NCBI GenBank assembly: GCA_016187415.1
Contig: JACPJT010000001.1
Span: 33,965 to 97,964, forward strand
Direction: 5' to 3'
Origin: Candidatus Aenigmatarchaeota archaeon
Lineage (GTDB): Archaea > Aenigmatarchaeota > Aenigmatarchaeia > CG10238-14 > SCSR01
Length of the DNA: 64,000 bases
The position numbers were made by a program, and so were the translations under genes. Positions 48,313 to 57,782 of this stretch are shown here, piece after piece. The notes below the pieces were generated by a model that saw only the letters and a program-made list of their open reading frames with translations, did not search any database and was not told the origin of the DNA. The first letter of the stretch is position 1. Each line of letters begins with the position of its first letter.

Positions 48313-49452
48313 TGGTTCATCTCTTTGGAGTGACTCATGGCGCTTCTGAGTTTGATTTTCTTGGACGTCGTCGAGACTTGTTCATTCCTGCAAGTGACGG
48401 TCTTACGGGGATTCGAGTGGTTTTCAAGGGATCAATGGCAACTAATTATAGACAATTTAAAAGAATTGGTATCAGAAATACCATATGAGTCTTATCCGCA
48501 AGATCCGTCAGATGGACTGGCGCCTCCCAATTACTCCCCAATTGCTAATCGGTATTGGTCGCGTCTGATTGACTTTCATCGAGATACTGGGCACAAACCT
48601 GTTTTTTTGGAAGATATGGATACATGGTTTAGATTCAATCAGGCTACGGTAGAAGCATTCAAACAAGAATTGAGACGTAGCAAACTTTTGGTTTATGACT
48701 GGGGCGAGAGCGATATGACTTACCATCGGAAGCTAGTAAAACTTAATGAAGCGATTCACAAGGCTGATATTAGAGCAAGGAAAGTTCATGAAATAGATAG
48801 GGACTACAAACTTCTGGAAGCTATAGCTAGAACTGGTGTTGATGTTGCTGTTGTTGGTGGATGTCATTCCGCTTATTGGATTTCCAATCAAGATGCGATA
48901 AGAAGGAAGTATGGAATCAGTTTTGACAGCTATTCGGCAGATGTGCCCGATTACCATAGACGCAATGCGACTTTCACAATAAACCCTTCAGATTCGGAGT
49001 CTGTATTGGACAGGATACTTCTGGAAAGGGCTGTTGCTCTTGTAGAAACTGGAAGACTGGTTCCTGATAAAAAACCGACATATGTCGGAATTTGGGATAT
49101 ACCGATGCCGTCTACCGGATATTTTGAAATGTTTGTGGATGGACGATCAGGCGACAAAATTTCAGGAATTATAGTAGATACGGTAGGAGATGCTGTTTTC
49201 GAAGGTACAGCCACACCAGATGAGATAGTTTTCACAAAGCGTTATACTCCAGCGAATAGAAATGCAGTAGAAGGCGACATAGTTTATCGAGGAATAAAAA
49301 TGGGCGGTGATTTTGTAGGTAGAATACATGCAGATGGACGTTCAGGCTCGTTTTTAATGTCTGAAGCGTTAACAAGTCCAGAAAATATGTCTATCCGTTT
49401 TGGGTACAAGTCCAGTCATATGCAGACAGAGCTTACTAGAATAAAACAATAA
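48313..49452 (+). CDS. Hypothetical protein, possible N-terminal frameshift (ORF track start 48337)
   Basis: ATG at 48313 encodes MVHLFGVTHGASEFDFLGRRRDLFIPASDGLTGIRVVFKG in a frame different from the downstream long ORF. Confidence 0.5.
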
Positions 49453-49483
49453 GTAAATGCGTCTGCAATTAATGTAGAGTTTC

Positions 49484-50164
49484 ATGAAGATAGTAATTTC
49501 TCTAGGTGGTTCTGTCCTGACAAAGGAGCTTACAGCCGAACATTTCAAAAAATATATCGACGCATTCGTCAAGTTGTCGCAGAAGCACAAGTTAATCATA
49601 GTTGTCGGCGGGGGCAAGGTCTGCAGGGAATACCAGAAAATAGGCAAAGAGTTGGGCGCAGGAAACAATGAACGCGATTTCATCGGGATAATGGCAACGC
49701 ATCTGAACGCATCCACATTCGTTACGGGTTTCGGCAGCAAAGGGCATCTTGTTGCATGGAAACAGAGAAAGGAAGCCGAAAAGGAAGTTAAAAATAATTT
49801 TGGGAAAAGGATAATTGTCTGCGCGGGTTATGATGTCGGTGCGTCGACAGATCATGATGCAGCATGCTTTGCTAAGCTGGTGAATGCCGATTTGCTGATA
49901 AACGCTTCTAATGTTCCGGGAGTTTACCCCGAAGACCCGAAGGCGAATCCAGATGCCCGCATGTTTGAAAAACTTTCATACGGTGAATTCCTAAGTATTC
50001 TTAGGAAAAACGCCCAGACACCCGGTGAATACAGGCTGTTCGATTTAAAGGCGGCAAGGCTGATTAAAAAATTTAAAATCAAGACAATAATTATAGACGG
50101 GAATGATCCGGAAGGAATAATTAAAGCTGTTGAAGGACATCATAATGGTACTGTGATTGGATAG
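49484..50164 (+). CDS. pyrH: Uridylate kinase (archaeal PyrH)
   Basis: MKIVISLGGSVLT...VVGGGKVCREYQKI...DHDAACFAKLVNADLLINASNVPGVY. Confidence 0.94.
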   Translation: MKIVISLGGSVLTKELTAEHFKKYIDAFVKLSQKHKLIIVVGGGKVCREYQKIGKELGAGNNERDFIGIMATHLNASTFVTGFGSKGHLVAWKQRKEAEKEVKNNFGKRIIVCAGYDVGASTDHDAACFAKLVNADLLINASNVPGVYPEDPKANPDARMFEKLSYGEFLSILRKNAQTPGEYRLFDLKAARLIKKFKIKTIIIDGNDPEGIIKAVEGHHNGTVIG

Positions 50165-50213
50165 GGAAATGAACCCCCGATAACTTTATCTTACAAGTTA
50201 GGGACTTCATATA

Positions 50214-50975
50214 ATGATAGAATTTGATTTATCGGGAATAGGTAAAAATGGAAAAGATTCCTTCTTTGGGATTAAATTGCCTAAATTTCTAGATAAGGAT
50301 CTTGCATATGAGACTGGTTTACAGATTGGAGACGGATGTCTTTCATCAATAAGTTTATCGGAAACAAATAAAACTTATAGCGTAACTTTTACAGGCCATA
50401 TAAAAGAATTTGAGTATTACGAGCAGATTGTAAAGCCTTTAATCAAAAGATTATATGGAAAAGATGTAATAGTTCGCAAATACAGTCGTGATAATACATG
50501 TCAAATACAGTTTAGATCAAAATCTGTTTTCTTATTCAAGACAAAAATATTAGGTTTAACTAAAAGTCCAAAAGATTCTATCTCAATACCATCCATTATA
50601 ATGGATGACAAACAATTGACATTAAGTTGCATTCAAGGTATTGCAGACTGTGATTTCAGTTTATCATTTTTGAGAAGGAATAAAGATGTTCGTTATTATC
50701 CAAAGTTGACAGCTAATATGAAATCTAAAATTCTGATTGAACAAATGCATGATATAATAAAATCAGAATTGGGGATAAAACCTACAGTTTTATACAATAT
50801 TGAGCGCTTGGACAAGCGTACAGGTAAAACATATACTAGTCATCAAATAGAACTGTGGGGTCGTAAATATCTTTCTGTTTGGATGGAAAAGATAGGATTT
50901 CAAAATCTTGTAACATTAAATAAGTACAAAACATGGAAGGATTTAGGTTATTTACCAAACGAAATGCCTCAGTAG
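50214..50975 (+). CDS. Double-motif LAGLIDADG homing endonuclease-like protein
   Basis: LAYETGLQIGDGCLS and LSCIQGIADCDFSLS. Confidence 0.82.
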   Translation: MIEFDLSGIGKNGKDSFFGIKLPKFLDKDLAYETGLQIGDGCLSSISLSETNKTYSVTFTGHIKEFEYYEQIVKPLIKRLYGKDVIVRKYSRDNTCQIQFRSKSVFLFKTKILGLTKSPKDSISIPSIIMDDKQLTLSCIQGIADCDFSLSFLRRNKDVRYYPKLTANMKSKILIEQMHDIIKSELGIKPTVLYNIERLDKRTGKTYTSHQIELWGRKYLSVWMEKIGFQNLVTLNKYKTWKDLGYLPNEMPQ

Positions 50976-51053
50976 CTCAGTAAGTAGAGCGTTTACAGTA
51001 TTTGGCGCAAGCATGGTAAGCAAAAGGTCGGGAGTGCAATTCCCCCCTGGGGC
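50966..51053 (+). tRNA. tRNA-Thr (GGT) with inferred 16-nt intron at 29/30 (approx. 50995-51010)
   Basis: GCCTCAG/CTGGGGC, D-arm GCTCAGTAAGTAGAGC; intron removal restores TTTGC-ATGGTAA-GCAAA. Confidence 0.8.
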
Positions 51054-51054
51054 T

Positions 51055-51314
51055 CTACAATTTTCTTTTATCGTACTCGTCTCGAGAGCAGAAGTACATA
51101 TCGTTGGTCATCTCCCTCAGATTTAGAATCTGGGATAGCCAGGAGTTGTTATTTGCACCAAATTCATGTCCCTCTTTCGATAGTCCAATAATGTCATAAC
51201 CTTCAACCACACGTTGTGCGACCTTTGGCCATATCCTCTGCCAGGCCCTAGAAATTCCAAAGAAGCATCTTTTCTAAAATAACAAACGATATCAGGCACT
51301 ATTGTGGCAACCAT
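51055..51314 (-). pseudogene. Frameshifted small gene remnant
   Basis: MVATIVPDIVCYFRKDAS.. in one frame continues as ..ISRAWQRIWPKVAQRVVEGYDIIGLSKEGHEFGANNNSWLSQILNLREMTNDMYFCSRDEYDKRKL in another. Confidence 0.5.
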
Positions 51315-51343
51315 AATAATTCTTTACATGTTATATATAAATC

Positions 51344-51914
51344 ACCACCAGTATAAAACTGGTGGTATTAGTAGCCTTGGTTTCTGACGTAGGTGGCAAT
51401 CTTTTCTGGGTATTGTCCTGTCTGACCCATTGAATCGAAGTAAATCATAGGAGACCATAATCCAGAGCCCCAGAAATATTTTGATTTCATGTAAGGGAAT
51501 TCCTGCAGGAGCAAATGCCCGGATGTTCCTTTGAAGAGCTTGGCCATTGACGATATGGACATGGATGGATTCAACTGCACTATCATGTGCACATGATCCT
51601 GATCGAATCCGATTTCCCTGATGGCTATATTGTATTTTTTAGCCACATCAAGGAAGATTTCCTGGCAACGATTCTTGACCGACTCCACTGCGAATATCCT
51701 ATGGCAGTACTTCACCTTGAAGCATACGTGGAATTCAGCTCTGCCATAGCTGGAGCTGAAGCTAATCATGTTCGGATTCATAGAAGAGACCTCCTGGTTT
51801 TATATGCAGAGAGGAACAATCACTAAACAGATGTTCTTCTGCGGAGACATTAGCCTCCGCTAATTATTTTGTTATGTCATAGGATACGCCTTACCACTGG
51901 TCTGTGACCAGTGG
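51344..51914 (-). mobile_element. IS200/IS605-family element (tnpA only), boundaries approximate
   Basis: Subterminal hairpins ACCACCAG-tataaaa-CTGGTGGT (51344-51366) and CCACTGGTC-tgt-GACCAGTGG (51894-51914) flank a Y1 transposase. Confidence 0.85.
51368..51781 (-). CDS. tnpA: IS200/IS605 TnpA transposase
   Basis: FHVCFKVKYCHRIF...DQDHVHMIVQLNPSMSISSMAKLFKGTSG...YVRNQ. Confidence 0.93.
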   Translation of the reverse strand: MNPNMISFSSSYGRAEFHVCFKVKYCHRIFAVESVKNRCQEIFLDVAKKYNIAIREIGFDQDHVHMIVQLNPSMSISSMAKLFKGTSGHLLLQEFPYMKSKYFWGSGLWSPMIYFDSMGQTGQYPEKIATYVRNQGY

Positions 51915-51924
51915 AATTAATGCT

Positions 51925-52239
51925 TTAAACTTCAACAAAAACTTCATTGTTTTCTACTTTCACTTTAAATGACGATTCATCCGCTATATTTACACCAGTC
52001 GCAGGATTGGCCACTTTCTTCCCTGTTTTGACGTTGAACTGCGCCAGATGGCAAGGACATGTCACAACTTCTCCTCTGATAAATCCGTCGGCAAGGGAGC
52101 ATTCTTCATGCGTGCACAGATCGTCAATGGAATAGATTGTCCCGCCGATATTTACCACCAGCAAATCTTTGCCATTAACAATTACCTTCTGCATCTTGCC
52201 TTCGGTAAAATCCGATAATTTGCCTATTTTGACTTCCAT
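51925..52239 (-). CDS. Rieske 2Fe-2S ferredoxin-like protein
   Basis: DLCTHEECSLADGFIRGEVVTCPCHLAQFNVKTG. Confidence 0.94.
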   Translation of the reverse strand: MEVKIGKLSDFTEGKMQKVIVNGKDLLVVNIGGTIYSIDDLCTHEECSLADGFIRGEVVTCPCHLAQFNVKTGKKVANPATGVNIADESSFKVKVENNEVFVEV

Positions 52240-52243
52240 AATA

Positions 52244-52594
52244 TTACCAATAGTCGAATAATCTTAAATTCACATGTGCAGTAACATTTTCCCAGTATGT
52301 TACTCGTTGGCTCTGAGTGCCGTTGGTGTCCAAGTACGATGGGTTGCATGCAGTAGAGATTGCTATTTTGTACATTATGCATGGGAGGCCGAGATCGTTT
52401 ATTTTTCCATTCACCAGTTTGCGTATTGATTTTTCATCCGGATTTTGATTATCAGTAGCTGGAATATTCGTAAGTTCAAAGACGTAAGGTGAAAAAAGCG
52501 TGCCGTCATCCAAATAGCGTTCCGGTCCAGATTCACGTACTTTGACCATCGAGTGCGCTATATAAGCCATATAGAAAGATGATAAAATATTCAT
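52244..52594 (-). CDS. Hypothetical protein
   Basis: 116-aa ORF downstream of L10e. Confidence 0.5.
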   Translation of the reverse strand: MNILSSFYMAYIAHSMVKVRESGPERYLDDGTLFSPYVFELTNIPATDNQNPDEKSIRKLVNGKINDLGLPCIMYKIAISTACNPSYLDTNGTQSQRVTYWENVTAHVNLRLFDYW

Positions 52595-52602
52595 TTAAGG
52601 AT

Positions 52603-53118
52603 TTACTCTTCGACGACGATTCTCATGGTAACCGGCAATTTCAATGATGCTTTTTTCAGCGATTTTTTTGCGGCCTCGAGGTTATTTCTGTTGACTTTCA
52701 ATGTTATCAACGACTGCCCGACGCCTACCTGCACGGCTTTCGTGGTCGGCTTGCCGAAGGACAGTTTCATTCCTCTTGAATACCTGTCTGCACCGGCACC
52801 TTGAGCGATTGGTTTTTCTCTTATAACTTGGTGCGGAAAAAGCAGGAATCTTATGAAATAATTGTTCGGCATTTTCTTTTCCAGGAAGTTGGTAGCGACG
52901 ATTCTCGAAGCTTCAAGCGCGTTATCGCGTATCTGAGCAGGTTGTTTTGAAACAAGATTTAATGTAGTATCAAAGTTGGTGTTTATGTTGCCTGTGATGA
53001 ATTGGTGTATTTTAAGAGGAGGCATTGTAGGTATGTAGCTCTTGCTTTTTTTTGCGGCGAACCTAGTCCAAGGCCTTTCCACCCTTCTCATCGCCCTTGC
53101 CGGTCTTAGCACTGCCAT
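52603..53118 (-). CDS. rpl10e: Ribosomal protein uL16 (L10e)
   Basis: RPARAMRRVERPWTRFAAKKSKSYIPTMPPLKIHQFITGN. Confidence 0.95.
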   Translation of the reverse strand: MAVLRPARAMRRVERPWTRFAAKKSKSYIPTMPPLKIHQFITGNINTNFDTTLNLVSKQPAQIRDNALEASRIVATNFLEKKMPNNYFIRFLLFPHQVIREKPIAQGAGADRYSRGMKLSFGKPTTKAVQVGVGQSLITLKVNRNNLEAAKKSLKKASLKLPVTMRIVVEE

Positions 53119-53151
53119 AAAATCACTTCTTTTAATTGAGTATTTAAGTTT

Positions 53152-53778
53152 TTAAACAATGCCTCTTAATTCCGAAAGTTCGGATATAATAAAATCGGGT
53201 TTTTGCACCGCCAAAATATCTTCTGAATTGTAGCCCCTGGTAATCGCGACCGACATCATGCCCGCCATTTTCGCTGCTTGAATGTCACCAACCATATCGC
53301 CGACATACACAGCATTCCTAGGATCGGTGCCGAATTCTTCGCATAGATAGCGCAGATGAATGCTCTTTTCAAACGCCTCCCCGATGATTCTAGTTATGAA
53401 CTTCGACATGCCGTTTTCAACGGCTTCCTTTCTGACATGGTCTTCTGGTTGGGCGCTCACGACAGCTATCATTTTGCCTTTGCTTGCAATATACTGCATA
53501 ATGTTCACAGAATCAGGATAGACAATTGATTTGGTGTTTTCTATAACTTTTATTAAATTGGTCTCCCACAGTTCTCCTAATTTTTTCGGGTCACCCTCAA
53601 TACCATGACTTTTAAAAATATTTGCCGAATCGATGTTGGACATGAAGGATTTCCATTGGTCGAACGGCATCATGGGCTTTTTGAATACATCGAATATTTT
53701 TGACATCGTCTCGTAAACAGGTCTGCTGTCATCTATTATTGTTCCGCTCCAGTCAAAAACTACCAATCGTATATCCAT
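53152..53778 (-). CDS. HAD-superfamily hydrolase
   Basis: VVFDWSGTIIDDS...VVSAQPEDH...VYVGDMVGDIQAAKMAGM. Confidence 0.93.
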   Translation of the reverse strand: MDIRLVVFDWSGTIIDDSRPVYETMSKIFDVFKKPMMPFDQWKSFMSNIDSANIFKSHGIEGDPKKLGELWETNLIKVIENTKSIVYPDSVNIMQYIASKGKMIAVVSAQPEDHVRKEAVENGMSKFITRIIGEAFEKSIHLRYLCEEFGTDPRNAVYVGDMVGDIQAAKMAGMMSVAITRGYNSEDILAVQKPDFIISELSELRGIV

Positions 53779-53829
53779 AAAATCATGTTTAGTAGAACGT
53801 TTAAATAAGTTAATGACGTTTAATAAATT

Positions 53830-54054
53830 ATGGGAATATCTGCATATTTAAATTCTCCAGATGACTCACCTTATGCAAGTGCGCTAAAAGCCGCTGAGGA
53901 AGGCAATCATATCAGATTTTTGAGAACCTTACCAACAATTAGAGACGCAGAGGTTACTGATTATCTAATAACATATGCAAGAAAACTCACTACATTACCT
54001 GGGCGTACAGGAAAATTGGCAAGAGATACATTGCAGACAATGGGATACATGTAA
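53830..54054 (+). CDS. Hypothetical protein
   Basis: 74-aa ORF. Confidence 0.4.
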   Translation: MGISAYLNSPDDSPYASALKAAEEGNHIRFLRTLPTIRDAEVTDYLITYARKLTTLPGRTGKLARDTLQTMGYM

Positions 54055-54112
54055 ACCGGTTCCATCCAAGGAAATCTACTTAAATATCTAAAAGTCCTTT
54101 TAAAGTATTGTT

Positions 54113-54697
54113 ATGTCAGGAGCAAGCGGATTTCTGTCTGATGTTGATATACGGGAAGCAATAAAAGCGGGCAAGCTTCAGATAACCCCTTTCAAAGACG
54201 AAAGGCTGGGTTCTTGGACATATGATGTAGAATTGGGCAACATATTCAAAACACCGCAGTACAATTCGATAAAATTCATCGATCCTAGGCTGCACCATCC
54301 GGATAACATGTTCCACGTTGTTGAACTGAAGGACGATGAGGAATTTGTTCTACACCCGCACAGGTTCGTTCTGGCCAGCACGAAAGAATACATCAAGCTT
54401 AGCGACGAGGTCGTAAGTCTGCTCGAAGGCAGAAGCTCATTTGCACGCTGGGGAATTGTTCCTCATGTGCAGGCAGGCATAGGCGAACCGGGATGGGAAG
54501 GGCAGTATACTTTGGAAATTCTGAACATGAACGAAGTCCCTGTAATATTGAGGCCCGGCGACGTCATAGCGCAATTATATTTCGCAAAGTTCATCACGCC
54601 GAGCGAAAAACCGTATTACAAAAAAGAAAAGAGCAAATACCAGGGCCAGGTGGGTCCTACGGCAAGCAAGCTTTTCATAGACTTTAAAAAACAATAA
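54113..54697 (+). CDS. dcd: dCTP deaminase
   Basis: LLEGRSSFARWGIVPHVQAGIGEPGWEGQYTLEILNMNEVPVILRPGDVIAQL. Confidence 0.94.
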   Translation: MSGASGFLSDVDIREAIKAGKLQITPFKDERLGSWTYDVELGNIFKTPQYNSIKFIDPRLHHPDNMFHVVELKDDEEFVLHPHRFVLASTKEYIKLSDEVVSLLEGRSSFARWGIVPHVQAGIGEPGWEGQYTLEILNMNEVPVILRPGDVIAQLYFAKFITPSEKPYYKKEKSKYQGQVGPTASKLFIDFKKQ

Positions 54698-54722
54698 TTT
54701 ATATTGTTAAACCCGAAAATTA

Positions 54723-55292
54723 ATGGTTATGAAAGTAATCGGGTTGACGGGCACTATCGGTTCTGGTAAAGATTTTGTAAGAGAAATGCTCGAAAAGAGT
54801 CTTGGCGTGACATCGGTAAGGCTGTCCGACCTGCTTGATACGAGCGTACTGAAAAAGAGAAAAATCACGCTCACGCGAAACATCCAGCAAAATCTCGGTG
54901 ATGAGCTGCGCCAGAAATACGGCACTCATGTGCTTGCCAAAATTGCCGTGGACTTTATGAAGCCGACCGACAAAATCAAAGTTATTGACGGCATAAGGAA
55001 TCCCGGCGAGATAGAATTTCTGAAAAATATGTTCGGAGAAAATTTCGAATTAATAGCGGTCGATGCGCCACAGAAGGTTAGATTCGAACGCGTGGTCAAA
55101 AGAAGCCGCCTCAGTGATCCGAAAACATGGGAGGAGTTTGTAGCAGTAGACGAGCGCGACCAAGGCAAGGACCAGCCGCCATACGGGCAGCAAGTCGGGA
55201 AATGCATTGAGATGGCTGACGTGGTTCTGCAGAATGACGGCACCATGGAAGATTTCCAGAAGAAAGTGGAAGAAATTATAAACACGCTTTGA
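54723..55292 (+). CDS. Nucleotide kinase/dephospho-CoA kinase-like P-loop protein
   Basis: VIGLTGTIGSGKDFV...VIDGIRNPGEIEFLK. Confidence 0.82.
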   Translation: MVMKVIGLTGTIGSGKDFVREMLEKSLGVTSVRLSDLLDTSVLKKRKITLTRNIQQNLGDELRQKYGTHVLAKIAVDFMKPTDKIKVIDGIRNPGEIEFLKNMFGENFELIAVDAPQKVRFERVVKRSRLSDPKTWEEFVAVDERDQGKDQPPYGQQVGKCIEMADVVLQNDGTMEDFQKKVEEIINTL

Positions 55293-55367
55293 TTATAAAA
55301 TATCTCCATTTTGAATAGCAAATCAATTCACTGATATTTATTTATTATAAACACTAAATCTGAATAA

Positions 55368-55577
55368 ATGAAAAAGAATAAACCAAAAAATATTTTGATT
55401 GGGGTTTTATTCATTTTAGCTGGGATGGGAGTGATATTCTATAATTTTTACCCGCTTATTACTGGAAGAGAAGGGTACATTTCTATCGGTGTAATACCTT
55501 TAACCGGAATCTTATTAATTATAGTGGGATTGTGGCGCTTGGGTTTAAAATTGGATTTACCTCAAATATATCGCTAA
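55368..55577 (+). CDS. Small membrane protein
   Basis: Two TM segments. Confidence 0.5.
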   Translation: MKKNKPKNILIGVLFILAGMGVIFYNFYPLITGREGYISIGVIPLTGILLIIVGLWRLGLKLDLPQIYR

Positions 55578-55616
55578 TTTATTGATTATATATCTTTTAT
55601 TTCTCAGTATGAGTTT

Positions 55617-56867
55617 ATGGAACGCTTCAAAGCTTTGAAAGATGCCGACCCAGAGATATTTTCTTCTCATTTAAAGGAATTGGATAAACAAAACAATTCT
55701 CTGCACATGATACCATCTGATAACATAGCTTCGCCCGCTGTACTGGAAGCCTTGTCCATACCAGCACAGAACAGATATGCAGAAGGATATCCGGGAAAAC
55801 GATATTATGGCGGGCAGGAATTCATAGACGAGATAGAAACAGCGGCCATAGAGAGGGCGAAAAAACTTTTTGGCGCGGAGCATGTCAACGTCCAGCCGTA
55901 TTCCGGCTCCACGGCAAACCAGGCGATTTATTTTGCGTTGATGGATCTGCATGACACTTTTCTTGGCATGACTCTCAGCCACGGCGGGCATCTGACGCAT
56001 GGACATTTTGTTAATTTCTCAGGGAAACATTACAATGCAGTTCAATACGGCGTGCGAAAAGATGATGAATTGATAGATTTTGATCAAGTTCGCAGGCTGG
56101 CGCTGGAAAACAAGCCGAAAATAATCCAAGCCGGATATACGGCATACCCGAGGATAATCGACTTCAAACGGTTCAGGGAGATATGCGACGATGTTGGCGC
56201 ATACTTTTTTATCGACATGTCGCACTTTGCCGGTCTTGTAGCTGGCGGCGCTTATCCTTCGCCCATGCCATTCGCGGATGTTGTGATGACAACAACTCAT
56301 AAAACATTGCGCGGTCCCAGAGGCGCCATTATTTTATGTAAACAGGAACTCGCTGAAAAAATCGACAAAGCCGTATTTCCAGGCTTGCAGGGCGGACCGC
56401 ACGAGCATACGATTGCCGCAAAGGCTGTGTGCTTCAAAGAAGCCGTGGAACCAGAATTCAAGGATTACGCCCATCAGATTGTGAAGAACTGCAAAGTATT
56501 GGAAAATATTAAAAATAATTTCAGGCTTGTTTCCGGAGGCACAGATTCACACTTGCTTTTGATCGACCTCCAGCAGAAACTTACAGGCAAGGAAGCGGAG
56601 AAAGCACTGGACGAGTCCGGTATAATTGTCAACAAGAACACAATCCCATTCGATATCCGCAAGCCGTTCGACCCTTCCGGTATAAGATTAGGCACGCCAA
56701 CGCTCACAAGCAGGGGCATGAAAGAAGGTGAAATGAAACTAGTTTCCGATTTGATAATCAGAGTTCTGAGCAATCACAATAATGCAGAAGTCAAGCAAGA
56801 TGTAAGAAAACAAGTGATTGAACTGTGCGCCAAGTTTCCTGTTTATCCAGAGCTTAGCCGAAATTAA
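55617..56867 (+). CDS. glyA: Serine hydroxymethyltransferase
   Basis: [23 protein letters not shown]...[12 protein letters not shown]...[12 protein letters not shown]. Confidence 0.97.
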   Translation: MERFKALKDADPEIFSSHLKELDKQNNSLHMIPSDNIASPAVLEALSIPAQNRYAEGYPGKRYYGGQEFIDEIETAAIERAKKLFGAEHVNVQPYSGSTANQAIYFALMDLHDTFLGMTLSHGGHLTHGHFVNFSGKHYNAVQYGVRKDDELIDFDQVRRLALENKPKIIQAGYTAYPRIIDFKRFREICDDVGAYFFIDMSHFAGLVAGGAYPSPMPFADVVMTTTHKTLRGPRGAIILCKQELAEKIDKAVFPGLQGGPHEHTIAAKAVCFKEAVEPEFKDYAHQIVKNCKVLENIKNNFRLVSGGTDSHLLLIDLQQKLTGKEAEKALDESGIIVNKNTIPFDIRKPFDPSGIRLGTPTLTSRGMKEGEMKLVSDLIIRVLSNHNNAEVKQDVRKQVIELCAKFPVYPELSRN

Positions 56868-56869
56868 AT

Positions 56870-57196
56870 CTATGCGGTATTTTCCCGTTCAGACATTTTC
56901 TGGGCTTTGGAATATGCTATCAAAAAATTCCTATATGTTCTTGTAAATTCCATTCTTGATCGTGGCAATCGGCTTAATAAACCCCGAAATAACGGGGTTG
57001 CGGCACTTGTATAAGCATCGTAGAACATGTCAATATCAGGTCGATGCAATGTTACTGATAAAACACTATCTTCTGTTCTTCCCCTGAAAACAACATCCAA
57101 AGCGCCATCTGATCTCAAGTGGTATTCTACATGCGGTCCGCCTTTAGGGTGTTTTATGCCATTAAGATTCAGAACATATTCCCTTTCAAATTCCAA
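56870..57196 (-). CDS. Hypothetical protein
   Basis: 108-aa ORF. Confidence 0.45.
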   Translation of the reverse strand: MEFEREYVLNLNGIKHPKGGPHVEYHLRSDGALDVVFRGRTEDSVLSVTLHRPDIDMFYDAYTSAATPLFRGLLSRLPRSRMEFTRTYRNFLIAYSKAQKMSERENTA

Positions 57197-57270
57197 TTAA
57201 TTCGCCTCTTTACAAGATAGCGTAAAATTCTAAGAGATTTAAAGTTGATTGCCGTTATATCCAAACATAA

Positions 57271-57720
57271 GTGTTCAATATGGCGATTCCATTAACTTCG
57301 GATTTCCTTATGTTTTCGCTCGGTTTCATAATTCTAAATTTCATACTGGATCTATTTTCAGACAAATTTCTTGGTATAGATGGAACGGATTTTCTGTTTT
57401 TCGCGCCGTGGTTGGCTGGAATACGTTTCGGCATATTTGAAGGCGTCATTCTGGCTGTCGCATTGCTCGTCATACACAGTTTTATGCATATGAAAATCTC
57501 GCGGTTTATTTTATTGTCATTCCCGACACAACTGCTGGCTATAATCTTCGGATACTTTTTTGGAATTAGCGGATTTTGGATTACTCTGGTTGTTTATTAT
57601 TTGGCTTCCACTATTATTACAGCTTTATTGGGAGGATTGGGTGAAGGATATTTCATGTTTATTTTGGCAAATTCGATTACGAACATTATTGCGTTTTTTG
57701 CTTATCTGTTATTGTTTTAA
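57271..57720 (+). CDS. Membrane protein
   Basis: Multiple TM segments. Confidence 0.6.
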   Translation: MFNMAIPLTSDFLMFSLGFIILNFILDLFSDKFLGIDGTDFLFFAPWLAGIRFGIFEGVILAVALLVIHSFMHMKISRFILLSFPTQLLAIIFGYFFGISGFWITLVVYYLASTIITALLGGLGEGYFMFILANSITNIIAFFAYLLLF

Positions 57721-57782
57721 GGAAACTTTGTCTAAAAGTAACTAACTCAAGGGTTTTATATTTTATTGCATAAACTATAACC

